Origin: Kibdelosporangium sp040675465
Lineage (GTDB): Bacteria; Actinomycetota; Actinomycetes; Mycobacteriales; Pseudonocardiaceae
DNA: 64,000 nucleotides
Assembly: GCF_040675465.1 (NCBI RefSeq)
Contig: NZ_JBFAPA010000009.1
Coordinates: 1 to 64,000 of the forward strand
Direction of reading: 5' to 3'
A program made the position numbers and the translations under genes. Below are positions 16,482 to 25,007 of this stretch, piece after piece. The number at the start of each line of letters is the position of its first letter. Position 1 is the first letter of the stretch. The notes beneath the pieces are model-generated. The model ran no database searches. It worked only from the letters and a program-made list of their open reading frames with translations, and was not told where the DNA came from.

Positions 16482-17597
16482 GTGACAACTGAAATGAGCC
16501 GACGTTCCCTGCTCGGGGCGCTTGGGGTGGGCGGTCTCGCGCTCGCCACGGGTCTCCCCGCGTCGGCCGCGACGAGGACGGTGTCCACTGTGTACATCGG
16601 CAGCTACACCAGCTGGGGCACACCGGCCGGGCCCGGTCTGCAGGTCGGCAGCGTCGACCCGCAGACCGGCAAGCTCACCATCACCGGCACGGTGCGCAAC
16701 GTGGTGGACCCGTCCTGGTTCTGTTACAGCGTGGACCGGCGGTTCCTGTTCTCCACCAACGAGTCCGACGCCGGCCGGGTGAGCTCGTTCAGCCTGGCCA
16801 ACCCGGCCAAGCCGGTGCTGGTCAACTCGCAGCCCGCGAAGGGCGGCGGCACGACCCACCTGAACCTGTTCAACGGCTACCTGATCGCGTCGAACTACAA
16901 CGACGGCAAGGTGTCCGTGCTGCCGGTGGGCGCGGACGGCCGGATCGGCGCGGTCACGGATGTCGTGACGCACAAGGGCGACAACCGGGCCGCGCACGCC
17001 CACCAGACCGTGACCGACCCCAGCGGGAAGTGGCTGGTGTCGGTGGACCTCGGCGCGGACTCGGTGTACGTGTACTCGCTGCAGAACGGGAAGCTCAAGC
17101 AGAACCAGCAGCTCAAGCTGCCGGTCGGCCTCGGCCCGCGGCACGTGGCGTTCCACCCAGGCGGGAGGTTCGCCTACATCCTGGGCGAGCTGCGCTCCGA
17201 GGTCACGGTGGCGGCGTGGGACGCGGCGGCCGGGAAGCTGACCCCCGGCCAGGTCATCAGCACCCTGGGCGACGCCAAGCCGGCCGAGAACTACCCCGGT
17301 GAGGTCGCGGTCTCGCCGGACGGCCGGTTCGTCTACGCCTCCAACCGGGGCCACAACAGCATCGCGATGTTCTCGGTGGACGCGACCGGCAAGCAACTGT
17401 CCTTTGTGTCCACCACGCCGTGTGGTGGGGTGTGGCCACGGCACTTCACCCTCGACCCCACGGGACGCTGGGTGTACGTGTCCAATCAGCAGTCCAACAC
17501 GGTGAACTGGCTGCCGCGTGATCCGGCGTCCGGAAAGCTCGGTGCCTCAGCGGGTTCTGTCTCCGTCGGCAACGTGGCCATCGTTTCGTTCAAGTAA
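16482..17597 (+). CDS. Tat-exported lactonase, YbhE/6-phosphogluconolactonase-like beta-propeller
   Basis: 371 aa. The Tat signal is MSRRSLLGALGVGGLALATG with a cut near ASA. Propeller repeats recur (VAVSPDGRFVYASNRGHNS, FTLDPTGRWVYVSNQQSN, RHVAFHPGGRFAYILGE). GTG start at 16482 with GAGAGG upstream; an ATG four codons on is possible. Cytosolic relatives hydrolyse 6-phosphogluconolactone. Export suggests an extracellular lactone, for example an aldonolactone made by an oxidase, converted to the acid that the GntP permease imports. Last gene of the operon, followed by a strong terminator. Confidence 0.82.
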   Translation: MTTEMSRRSLLGALGVGGLALATGLPASAATRTVSTVYIGSYTSWGTPAGPGLQVGSVDPQTGKLTITGTVRNVVDPSWFCYSVDRRFLFSTNESDAGRVSSFSLANPAKPVLVNSQPAKGGGTTHLNLFNGYLIASNYNDGKVSVLPVGADGRIGAVTDVVTHKGDNRAAHAHQTVTDPSGKWLVSVDLGADSVYVYSLQNGKLKQNQQLKLPVGLGPRHVAFHPGGRFAYILGELRSEVTVAAWDAAAGKLTPGQVISTLGDAKPAENYPGEVAVSPDGRFVYASNRGHNSIAMFSVDATGKQLSFVSTTPCGGVWPRHFTLDPTGRWVYVSNQQSNTVNWLPRDPASGKLGASAGSVSVGNVAIVSFK

Positions 17598-17605
17598 TCC
17601 CTGCT

Positions 17606-17641
17606 GGGCGCGCCTTCTTGACCGGGGAGGCGCGCCCTTTT
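17606..17641 (+). terminator. Intrinsic terminator
   Basis: GGGCGCGCCT (17,606-17,615) pairs perfectly with AGGCGCGCCC (17,628-17,637) and is followed by TTTT. It ends the dehydratase-to-lactonase operon, 9 bp after the lactonase stop. Confidence 0.88.
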
Positions 17642-17643
17642 CC

Positions 17644-17659
17644 ATTGGTTTAGACCCTT
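17644..17659. promoter_or_regulatory. dre-like DasR operator
   Basis: ATTGGTTTAGACCCTT. Against the Streptomyces dre consensus (ACTGGTCTAGACCACT, with degenerate second position) 13 of 16 positions agree, including most of the central palindrome. It lies 82 bp upstream of the solute-binding protein gene of a chitobiose-type ABC operon, a classic DasR target. DasR itself is not in the window. Confidence 0.72.
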
Positions 17660-17740
17660 GTGCCGGTGAATGGTCCGTTCTAGAGTCGCGTTATTGCCGA
17701 GGGCGAAACGTACGTTGCGTCAGATGCAACCGGAGGAACG

Positions 17741-19048
17741 ATGAAGATCAAAGGTGTGCTGGCGGCGGCGGTTGCGGGGGCGTTGGTAGTCGGGTGCGGG
17801 CCGCCGCAGGCGGCGAACAACCAGCCGCAGCAGTCGGGAGCGGCGGGCCAGCCGGTCGGCGAGATGACCGGTGACCTCAAGGTGTGGCTGTTCCAGGAGG
17901 CCAGCAACGCGCCGAAGGAAGCCACGGTGGCCGAGGCCAAGAAGGAGTTCGAAGCGGCGCACCAAGGTGTCACGGTCACGGTCGAGTACCTGCCGGTGGA
18001 CGGCCGCGCGAACCGGTTCAACGGCGCCTTCAACGACAAGAACTCCTCGCCGGACGTGGCCGAGTTCGGCAACACTGACCTGGCCGGGTACACCGCCTCC
18101 AACGGTTTCGCCGACCTGACTGCGGATCTGGCCGCCTGGGGTGACGGCAAGGACCTGATTCCGTCCGTTGTGGACACTGCCAAGGTCGGCGGCAAGACTT
18201 ATGGCATCCCGTGGTTCACCGGGACGCGTGCGTTGTACTACCGCACGGATGTGTTCAAGGAGCTCAACCTGACCCCGCCGAAGACGTTGGCGGAGCTGAC
18301 CGAGACCGCGCGCAAGATCCGCCAGGCCAGGCCGGACCTGTACGGCATCTCGGTCGGCGGCAAGTACACCTACGCCGCCCTGCCGTACGTGTGGGCCAAC
18401 GGCGGGGACGTCGCCAAGCAGGACGGCGGCAAGTGGACTTCGGCGATCAACAGCCAGCAGGCCAAGGACGGGCTCAAGCAGTACACCGAGCTGATCAAGG
18501 ACGACATCTGCCCGCCCTCGGCGTGCGCCCAGTTCACCGGCACCCAGTCGGTAGCCGCCTTCGCCGGCGGTAAGGCGGGCATGACGATCGGGGGTGACTT
18601 CAACCGCAAGGCCGTGGAGGCCGGCACGGTGAAGGGCAACTACGCCGTGGTCCCGTTGCCCGGCATCCAGGCCGGCAAGATCGCACCGGCCTTCGCGGGC
18701 GGCAACCTGCTCGGCGTGTTCCGGGCGAGCAAGAAGTACACGCTGGCGCTGCAGTTCATCGAGCTGCTGGGCGGCAAGCAGTACCAGCAGAAGATGTACA
18801 CCGCGATGGGCAACCTGCCCACGTTCAAGGACGTTCAGGCCTCGGTCGCGAGCAGCGACAAGTTCCTGGAGCCGTTCGTGCGGACCGCACAGGCGGGCAC
18901 GAAGTTCGTCCCGGCCACCCCGGCCTGGACCAAGATCGACGCGCAGAACGTGATCCCGACGGCGCTGCAACAGGTGGTCACCGGCGCGGCGACGGTCGAC
19001 GCGGCCGCGGAAACGGCCGCCGGTGAGATGAACAAGGCCTTCGGGTGA
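17741..19048 (+). CDS. DasA-like sugar ABC transporter solute-binding lipoprotein
   Basis: 435 aa. Lipoprotein signal MKIKGVLAAAVAGALVVGC with lipidated Cys in VVGC. Family 1 sugar-binding landmarks include LKVWLFQEASN, EFEAAHQGVTVTVEYLP, SPDVAEFGNTDLAGY and YGIPWFTGTRALYYR. It anchors outside the membrane and delivers ligand to the two permeases that follow. No ATPase gene is present, as in other actinomycete das/mal-type operons that share MsiK. The upstream dre-like site and the downstream hexosaminidase suggest chitobiose or GlcNAc oligomers as cargo. GGAGGA precedes the ATG. Confidence 0.87.
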   Translation: MKIKGVLAAAVAGALVVGCGPPQAANNQPQQSGAAGQPVGEMTGDLKVWLFQEASNAPKEATVAEAKKEFEAAHQGVTVTVEYLPVDGRANRFNGAFNDKNSSPDVAEFGNTDLAGYTASNGFADLTADLAAWGDGKDLIPSVVDTAKVGGKTYGIPWFTGTRALYYRTDVFKELNLTPPKTLAELTETARKIRQARPDLYGISVGGKYTYAALPYVWANGGDVAKQDGGKWTSAINSQQAKDGLKQYTELIKDDICPPSACAQFTGTQSVAAFAGGKAGMTIGGDFNRKAVEAGTVKGNYAVVPLPGIQAGKIAPAFAGGNLLGVFRASKKYTLALQFIELLGGKQYQQKMYTAMGNLPTFKDVQASVASSDKFLEPFVRTAQAGTKFVPATPAWTKIDAQNVIPTALQQVVTGAATVDAAAETAAGEMNKAFG

Positions 19049-19992
19049 CGACTCAGATCGCGCCCGCTGTGGCGGAGCTGGCACCAGTTCCGCCACAGCC
19101 GGCTTCGACGCGCAAGCGGCGAGACGGCCGGGCGGCAGTGCTGTACCTGCTGCCCGCGGGTGTGCTGCTGGTCGGGCTGATGGCGTACCCGCTGTACCAG
19201 CTCGTGCAGATCTCGTTCTACGACTACAACCAGGCGCAGGCCAGCGGTGCGGCACCGTTGGTGTTCCTGGGGATCGACAACTACGCCGAGCTGTTCAGCG
19301 ACGACCAGTTCTGGTCGGTGCTGCTGGCGACCGTGTTGTTCGCGGCGGTGTGCGTGGTCGGTTCTTTGCTTGTGGGGACCGGGTTGGCAGTGCTGGCCAG
19401 CCGGGTTCGCGCGGTGCCGCGGATGCTGCTGTTCCTGGCCGCGCTGGGCGCGTGGGCGACTCCGGCGATGGCCGGGTCCTATGTGTGGCTGTTCCTGTTC
19501 GACCGCGACTTCGGGCTGGTCAACGAGATCCTCGGGACACACGGGCACTCCTGGACGTTCGGGCAGCTGTCCACGTTCGGTCTCGTTGCCGCGGAGGTGA
19601 TCTGGGCTTCGTTCCCGTTCGTGATGGTGACGATGTACGCGGGGATCAAGGGCATTCCCGGTGAGGTGGTGGAGGCGGCCCAGCTCGATGGGGCGAGCTG
19701 GTGGCGCACGGCGACGCAGGTGATCCTGCCGATCCTCAAGCCGCTCATCGTGATCGCCACCATCCAGTCGATCATCTGGGACTTCAAGATATTCACGCAG
19801 ATCTACGTGATGACCAACGGCGGCGGCGTGGCCGGGCGCAACCTCGTGCTCAACGTCTACGCGTACCAGAAGGCGTTCGCCGGTGAGGAGTACGGCAAGG
19901 GCGCGACGATCGGTGTGGTGATGACCGTGCTGCTGATGCTGATCACCGTGCTCTACCTGCGGGCGCAGCGGAGGTCCGGATGGCAGTCCTGA
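19045..19992 (+). CDS. Sugar ABC transporter permease (DasB/MalF type)
   Basis: 315 aa, six transmembrane segments. The first follows a short cytosolic tail (AVLYLLPAGVLLVGLMAYPL). The EAA loop reads VVEAAQLDGASWWRTATQVILP, which couples to the ATPase. The GTG start overlaps the binding-protein stop by four bases (GTGA). It heterodimerises with the next gene product. Confidence 0.93.
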   Translation: MTTQIAPAVAELAPVPPQPASTRKRRDGRAAVLYLLPAGVLLVGLMAYPLYQLVQISFYDYNQAQASGAAPLVFLGIDNYAELFSDDQFWSVLLATVLFAAVCVVGSLLVGTGLAVLASRVRAVPRMLLFLAALGAWATPAMAGSYVWLFLFDRDFGLVNEILGTHGHSWTFGQLSTFGLVAAEVIWASFPFVMVTMYAGIKGIPGEVVEAAQLDGASWWRTATQVILPILKPLIVIATIQSIIWDFKIFTQIYVMTNGGGVAGRNLVLNVYAYQKAFAGEEYGKGATIGVVMTVLLMLITVLYLRAQRRSGWQS

Positions 19993-20831
19993 ACATCCGG
20001 CGCCCGGGGCGGCTGGCCGCGGAGATCGTCTGCTGCGTGATCGCCGCCCTCGTGGCCATTCCGCTCTACTGGATGGTGCTTTCCGCGGTCCGACCGGCCG
20101 GGGAGCTGGCCAGCCCGAAGCCGTGGACGCTGGCGCCCACTTTGGACAGTTTCAAGCGGGTGCTGGACCTCAACGGTTTCGGCCGCTACTTCCTGAACAG
20201 CACGATGGTCGCGGTGGCCGTGGTCGTGCTGTCCATGCTGTGCTCGTTCCTGGCCGCGGTGGCGCTGACCAGGTTCCGGTTCCGCGGCCGGACCGTGCTG
20301 CTGGTGATGTTGCTGGTGGCGCAGATGATCCCGATCGAGGCGCTGACCATCCCGCTGTACTTCATGGTCCAGTCGTTCGGCGACACCGTGCCCGCGTTCG
20401 GCCTCAACCAGCTGCTGCCGCTGATCTTCGTGAACCTGGCGTTCAGCCTGCCGTTCGCGATCTGGATGCTGCGCGGGTTCGTCGCGGCCGTGCCCGGCGA
20501 GCTGGAGGAGGCCGCCGCACTGGACGGGGCGAGCCGGTTCCGGTTCACTTGGCAGGTGCTGTTCCCGCTGGTCGCCCCCGGTCTGGTGGCCACCAGCGTG
20601 CTGTCGTTCATCCACGCGTGGAACGACTTCCTGCTGGCCCAGACGCTGATCTACTCGGACGTGGACAACCGCACGCTGCCGCAGGCGCTGCGCGTGTTCT
20701 TCCAGCCCGACCAGCCCGACTGGGGCGGGATCATGGCCGGGTCGACGCTGATGACGATCCCGGTACTGATCTTCTTCGTGTTCGTGCAACGACACCTGGT
20801 GTCCGGACTCTCAGGGGCGGTCAAAGGATGA
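19980..20831 (+). CDS. Sugar ABC transporter permease (DasC/MalG type)
   Basis: 283 aa, six transmembrane segments (first: AEIVCCVIAALVAIPLYWMV). EAA motif ELEEAAALDGASRFRFTWQV. It overlaps the preceding permease gene by 13 bp and shares ATGA with the following hexosaminidase, so the four genes from 17,741 form one tightly coupled operon. Confidence 0.93.
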   Translation: MAVLNIRRPGRLAAEIVCCVIAALVAIPLYWMVLSAVRPAGELASPKPWTLAPTLDSFKRVLDLNGFGRYFLNSTMVAVAVVVLSMLCSFLAAVALTRFRFRGRTVLLVMLLVAQMIPIEALTIPLYFMVQSFGDTVPAFGLNQLLPLIFVNLAFSLPFAIWMLRGFVAAVPGELEEAAALDGASRFRFTWQVLFPLVAPGLVATSVLSFIHAWNDFLLAQTLIYSDVDNRTLPQALRVFFQPDQPDWGGIMAGSTLMTIPVLIFFVFVQRHLVSGLSGAVKG

Positions 20832-22306
20832 GCTTCGAATCGCTGCTTCCCAAGCCGGTGCGCGTCACTCCCGCGCCGGGAACCTTCGCTTCCACCGGCC
20901 CGATCACGCCAGATGTGTCCATTGTGGACTCCCTACCGGCCGAGGGCTACCGGCTGTCGATCACGCCCGAGGGCGTGTCCGTCGAAGCGGCCGACGAGGC
21001 GGGCGCGTTCTACGCCTTGCAGACACTGCGCCAGCTCGCCGGGCCGGACGCGTTCCGGGCCGCGGCCATTCATGGTCCACAGTGGACGCTTCCGTGCGGT
21101 GAGGTCGAGGACCACCCGCGGTTCGGCTGGCGGGGTGTGCTGCTCGACGTGGCCCGGCACTTCATGCCGAAGTACGAGGTGTTCCGGTTCCTCGACCAGC
21201 TGGCCGCGCACAAGCTCAACGTGCTGCACCTGCACCTGACCGACGACCAGGGCTGGCGGGTCGAGGTGCCGGAGTTCCCGCGGCTCACCGAGGTCGGCGC
21301 CTGGCGCACGGGATCCTGGGTCGGCCGCCCGCCGGACGGCACCACCGAGCACGACGGTCGCCCACACGGCGGGTACTACACCAGCGACGACATGCGCGAG
21401 ATCGTCGCGTACGCGCGGGAACGACACATCACCGTCGTGCCCGAAGTGGACATTCCCGGGCACTCGCAGGCCGCCATCGCCGCCTACCCCGAGCTGGGCA
21501 ACACCGGTTCGGACCTGCCGGTGCTGCGCAGCTGGGGCATCAACGAGAACATCCTGACCGTGTCGGACTACGCGATCGGCTTCTACCGCAAGGTGTTCGA
21601 CCACGTGGCGGCGATCTTCGACGCGCCGGTGATCTGCGTCGGCGGCGACGAGGTGCCGACCGTGCAGTGGGAGGACAACGAGGTCGCGGCCAAGCGGATG
21701 GCCGACGAGGGGTTCGCCGAGGCTCGGCAGCTGCACGGCTGGTTCGTCGGGCAGATGGCCGCCCACCTGGCCGGGCTCGGCCGCCGCACGCTCGGCTGGG
21801 ACGAGATCCTCGAGGTCGGTGACCTGCCCCAGGGTGCCATCGTGGCCTCGTGGCGGGGTGAGGAGGCCGGCGTCACGGCCGCCTCCTCGGGCCACGACGT
21901 GGTCATGTGCCCGGAGCAGTACGTGTACCTCGACCACCGCCAGTCCGACCACCCGGACGAGCCGATCCCGGTGGGCTGGATCCACACGCTCGAGGACGTC
22001 TACCGCTACGAGCCCATCCCGACCGCGCTCGCCCCCGAGTTCCACTCGCACGTCCTCGGCGCCCAGGCCCAGGTCTGGACCGAGCACCTGGACAACGCCC
22101 GGCGCGTCGACTACGCCACCTTCCCGCGGCTGGCCGCGTTCGCCGAGGTGGTGTGGACCGCCGGGGACCGCTCGTACGAGGAGTTCGAGGACCGCCTGAC
22201 CACCTACCACCTGCCCAGGCTGGACGCGATGGGCGTCGAGTACCGCCCCCTGGACGGCCCGAAACCCTGGCAGACCCGCCCCGGCGTCCCCAGCCGCCCC
22301 AAATAA
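20828..22306 (+). CDS. GH20 beta-N-acetylhexosaminidase
   Basis: 492 aa from ATG 20828, which overlaps the permease stop (ATGA); the frame continues far upstream, but only as a shadow of the permease. The GH20 barrel starts at FGWRGVLLDVARHFMPKYEV. HLHLTDDQGWRVEVPEFPRL and VVPEVDIPGHSQAAIAAYPEL follow, and the catalytic Asp-Glu pair is in VICVGGDEVPT. No signal peptide is seen, so it acts inside the cell on imported chito-oligosaccharides, releasing GlcNAc. This fits the transporter and the dre-like operator. Confidence 0.93.
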   Translation: MSFESLLPKPVRVTPAPGTFASTGPITPDVSIVDSLPAEGYRLSITPEGVSVEAADEAGAFYALQTLRQLAGPDAFRAAAIHGPQWTLPCGEVEDHPRFGWRGVLLDVARHFMPKYEVFRFLDQLAAHKLNVLHLHLTDDQGWRVEVPEFPRLTEVGAWRTGSWVGRPPDGTTEHDGRPHGGYYTSDDMREIVAYARERHITVVPEVDIPGHSQAAIAAYPELGNTGSDLPVLRSWGINENILTVSDYAIGFYRKVFDHVAAIFDAPVICVGGDEVPTVQWEDNEVAAKRMADEGFAEARQLHGWFVGQMAAHLAGLGRRTLGWDEILEVGDLPQGAIVASWRGEEAGVTAASSGHDVVMCPEQYVYLDHRQSDHPDEPIPVGWIHTLEDVYRYEPIPTALAPEFHSHVLGAQAQVWTEHLDNARRVDYATFPRLAAFAEVVWTAGDRSYEEFEDRLTTYHLPRLDAMGVEYRPLDGPKPWQTRPGVPSRPK

Positions 22307-22308
22307 CC

Positions 22309-22441
22309 CCCGCGTGTCCCACATTCACCGCCCCCGTGTCCCACGTTCACGGACCTCGAATTCCCCCTTGGCCGCCGGCGAATGTGGAACTCGACGGCGG
22401 CGAATGTGGGACACGGGGGCGGCGAGTGTGGGACACGCGGG
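22309..22441. repeat. Inverted GTGTCCCACATTC repeat array between convergent genes
   Basis: The left arm 22,309-22,350 contains two head-to-tail copies of a CGTGTCCCACATTCAC-like unit. The right arm 22,400-22,441 contains the same two units in reverse complement, with few mismatches over 42 bases. A further partial copy (GGCGAATGTGGAAC) lies in the loop. The structure would form a very long RNA hairpin and probably terminates both the hexosaminidase and the EF-hand transcripts. The unit looks like a dispersed genomic repeat. Confidence 0.7.
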
Positions 22442-22978
22442 TTAGCTGGGCACGGGGATGTGGCCGAGCAGCCAGTTGCCGGTGGCGGTGAGGTTGTCGC
22501 TCGTCCAGTACTCGACCACGGCTCGGGCCAGCTCCTCGCGGGTGAGGTGGCCGTCGCTGTCGCGGTCGAGGTGGCTGAACGCCTCGATGCCCTCCGCCTC
22601 CGGCAGGTTCGGCGCCTGGCCCTGCAGGAACGCCAGGTACTCGCCGAGGTCGATCCGGCCGTTGCCGCTGCGGTCGGCGATGCTGAACAACGCGTTCGCC
22701 AGATCGGTGAGCACCGCCGGGTTGGCCCGCAGGGCCAGCATGGCGGCGAGGAACTCCTCGGCGGAGACCTTGCCCTCGATGGCGTGCGACTGGTGCACGA
22801 TCCGCCAGACCCGCAGGTACGAGTCGATCATGAACTGCTCGGACCGCGAGCCGGCCGCGTAGCCGAGCGCGGCGGCGGACCGCTGGCCCATCAGGATGTG
22901 GTCGTCCTCGGTCAGGAAACCGTCGCCGTCCGCGTCCAGGTGCGCGAACCCCGCCCTGATCTTCTGCTCGAGAAACAC
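22442..22978 (-). CDS. EF-hand calcium-binding protein (calmodulin-like)
   Basis: 178 aa. Three canonical EF loops are visible: DADGDGFLTEDD, DRSGNGRIDLGE and DRDSDGHLTREE, plus a degenerate second hand near HAIEGKVSAEEF. The spacing resembles the Streptomyces CalB/CabB-type sarcoplasmic proteins. I chose GTG at 22978 (GTG TTT CTC GAG), preceded by GAAAGGGG; the longer frame upstream is low-complexity and not family-like. No signal peptide, so probably a cytosolic calcium buffer or sensor. It closely follows the response-regulator gene (16 bp) on the same strand. Confidence 0.88.
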   Translation of the reverse strand: MFLEQKIRAGFAHLDADGDGFLTEDDHILMGQRSAAALGYAAGSRSEQFMIDSYLRVWRIVHQSHAIEGKVSAEEFLAAMLALRANPAVLTDLANALFSIADRSGNGRIDLGEYLAFLQGQAPNLPEAEGIEAFSHLDRDSDGHLTREELARAVVEYWTSDNLTATGNWLLGHIPVPS

Positions 22979-22994
22979 CCGCGGGCCCCTTTCG

Positions 22995-23660
22995 TCAGGA
23001 CAGGCTGTACACCAGCTCCGGGCGGCCGACCTGTCCGTACTGCGGCCGCCGGACCACCACCCCGGTATCCGCCAGGTGCTCGAGATACCTGCGGGCAGTG
23101 ACCCTCGAGATTCCCACAATCCCGGCCGCCCCGACAGCCGACAACCCGCCGGGTGCCTCGCGCAGCGCGGAGACCACCGCATTGAGCGTGTCCGCGCTCA
23201 TCCCTTTGGGCAGTCCAATACCGTCCGTGCCCCTCAAGGTCGCCAAGGCGCGGTCGACTTCATCCTGTCCGGTGGCCTCGCCGGTGACCTCCGCCCGGAA
23301 GCGTGCGTACCGCTCGAGTTTGTCGCGGAGCGTGGCGAAGGTGAATGGTTTCAACAGGTACTGCACGACCCCCGCCGACACCGCCGCCCGCACCATGGCC
23401 AGGTCGCGTGCGGAAGTCACCGCGATGACGTCGATCGTGTGATTCGCCGCCCGCAGCGCCCGCGTGATCTGCAGCCCGTGCGCGTCCGGCAGGTAGAAGT
23501 CCAGCAGCAGCAGGTCGATCGGGTGCTGGTCGACGAACCGCATCGCCTCCACGCCCGTGTTGGCCACGCCCACCACCTCGAAGCCCGGCACGCGCTCGAC
23601 ATAGAGCCGATGAGCATCGGCAGCGACGGGGTCGTCCTCGACCACCAGCACCCTGATCAC
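22995..23660 (-). CDS. CitB/DctR-type response regulator
   Basis: 221 aa. The receiver domain starts at VIRVLVVEDDPVAADAH, with the phospho-acceptor Asp in LLLLDFYLPDAHGLQ and the conserved Lys in YLLKPFTF. The C-terminal HTH (about residues 165-215) contains GLSAVGAAGIVGISRVTARRYL and ends VGRPELVYSLS, as in DcuR/CitB/DctR regulators. GTG start at 23660. The cognate kinase is surely the CitA-type protein at 25,008-26,555 on the same strand, with an XRE-TPR gene between them. The target is presumably the divergent dctA gene. Confidence 0.9.
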   Translation of the reverse strand: MIRVLVVEDDPVAADAHRLYVERVPGFEVVGVANTGVEAMRFVDQHPIDLLLLDFYLPDAHGLQITRALRAANHTIDVIAVTSARDLAMVRAAVSAGVVQYLLKPFTFATLRDKLERYARFRAEVTGEATGQDEVDRALATLRGTDGIGLPKGMSADTLNAVVSALREAPGGLSAVGAAGIVGISRVTARRYLEHLADTGVVVRRPQYGQVGRPELVYSLS

Positions 23661-23788
23661 GCCAGCAAGGATGGTTATCCACAGCGTCCGGCGCAACCAC
23701 ATGACAGTAAACAGCCCTTACAAATCTGCGGTGAGTTATCCACGGCATCGCTCAATCCCGTGGCTGACAACCATTCTTGATCGATCCG

Positions 23789-24997
23789 CTACCGCAGGAC
23801 GCCAATTCTGTCGGCCAATGGGCGCAACTCGGAGCGGGTCAGCATGTTCTCCCGCCGTAACAGTTCCCGCACCATCGCGCGCACCTCGACGTTGAACCTC
23901 AACTCCTCCGCGGACTCCTGTTCGGCGCGCAGCAGCATGTGGACGGCGGCGACGTCCTCGGTGCGGATGCTGTAGGCCCGCGCCAGCTCGACGTAGTAGG
24001 AGAACCGCCGCTCCACGCTCGGCAGGATCGTCACGTCGTAGCGCTGCGCGGTGCGGATCGCCTCGCCCGGCTTGGACAGTTCGACCGCGAGCCAGACCCG
24101 GTAGATGCCGACGTTGGTCGGCCCGAACACGGTCCGGAAGTCGTTGCGCTCGCCCAGTTTCGCCGCGACCTGCTCGGCGGTGCCGAGCGCGGTCACCACG
24201 CCGTGCTCGTCGCCGAGCCGCGCGAACTGCATGGCCCGCAACAGATGCAGCGCGCCGAAGATGCTCATCCGGGACAGCGGGCCGTCGGCCAGGGTCGGCT
24301 CCAGCTCGTGGGCGGCGTCGCGCGCGAGCTCCTGGACGACCTCCGTGTGGCCCTGCTCGGCGAGGATCATGCCCAGGTTCCAGGCGGCCGCCGCACGGAA
24401 GTCGAGATCGTCCGCCTTGATGGCGGCGGCCATCGCACGGTCTGCGGCCAGCAGCGAAACATCATGCGCGCCAACGCGTTTGGTGAACGCGCGGGCCAGG
24501 AAGTAGAGCATCGAAGCGGTGTGCAGCAGCAGATCGCGCTCGGGCCCGTCCACCAACGGGATCGTGGCCCGAACCTCGGTGATCAACCCCGGCAGCAGCA
24601 TGCCGATCTGGGTGAACGGACGGCGTTCCTGCCAGATCTCCCACGCCGTCCGCACGGACTTGTCCAGGCGGCTCACGTCCGGCGCCTCGGTGAGCTTGGG
24701 GTCGAACGAGGTCATCGCGGCCCGGATCGCCGGCACGGTCTCGTGTTCCGCCGGGTCCTCGGGCAGCTCGCCGACGGGTAACCCGGTCAGCTTGTACAGG
24801 TCGCGCACCCGCAGGATCCGCGCGATCTCGATCCAGTCGGAGAACGCGGCCACCTGGCGCTCACCGGACTCCCACTTCCGCCACGCCGAGGCAGTGCACC
24901 CCTTGAGCTGCGCACACTGCTCCTGGGTGAGCCCGGCCCGCCTGCGGTACAAGCGAATCCGCTCACCCGGCGGCAACCCCGGGTCGACCACCACCAC
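23789..24997 (-). CDS. XRE family regulator with TPR-like C-terminus
   Basis: 402 aa. The N-terminal HTH spans about residues 12-65 (RIRLYRRRAGLTQEQCAQLK, ASAWRKWESGERQVAAFSDW). The rest is all-alpha and repeat-like (ADDLDFRAAAAWNLGMILAE and similar), as in the many Streptomyces XRE-TPR proteins. GTG at 24997; a second GTG follows directly. It is wedged between the sensor kinase and its response regulator, 11 bp from the kinase stop. Role unknown; it may tune the same transport genes or have inserted into the operon. Confidence 0.8.
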   Translation of the reverse strand: MVVVDPGLPPGERIRLYRRRAGLTQEQCAQLKGCTASAWRKWESGERQVAAFSDWIEIARILRVRDLYKLTGLPVGELPEDPAEHETVPAIRAAMTSFDPKLTEAPDVSRLDKSVRTAWEIWQERRPFTQIGMLLPGLITEVRATIPLVDGPERDLLLHTASMLYFLARAFTKRVGAHDVSLLAADRAMAAAIKADDLDFRAAAAWNLGMILAEQGHTEVVQELARDAAHELEPTLADGPLSRMSIFGALHLLRAMQFARLGDEHGVVTALGTAEQVAAKLGERNDFRTVFGPTNVGIYRVWLAVELSKPGEAIRTAQRYDVTILPSVERRFSYYVELARAYSIRTEDVAAVHMLLRAEQESAEELRFNVEVRAMVRELLRRENMLTRSELRPLADRIGVLR

Positions 24998-25007
24998 GAA
25001 CCGATTG

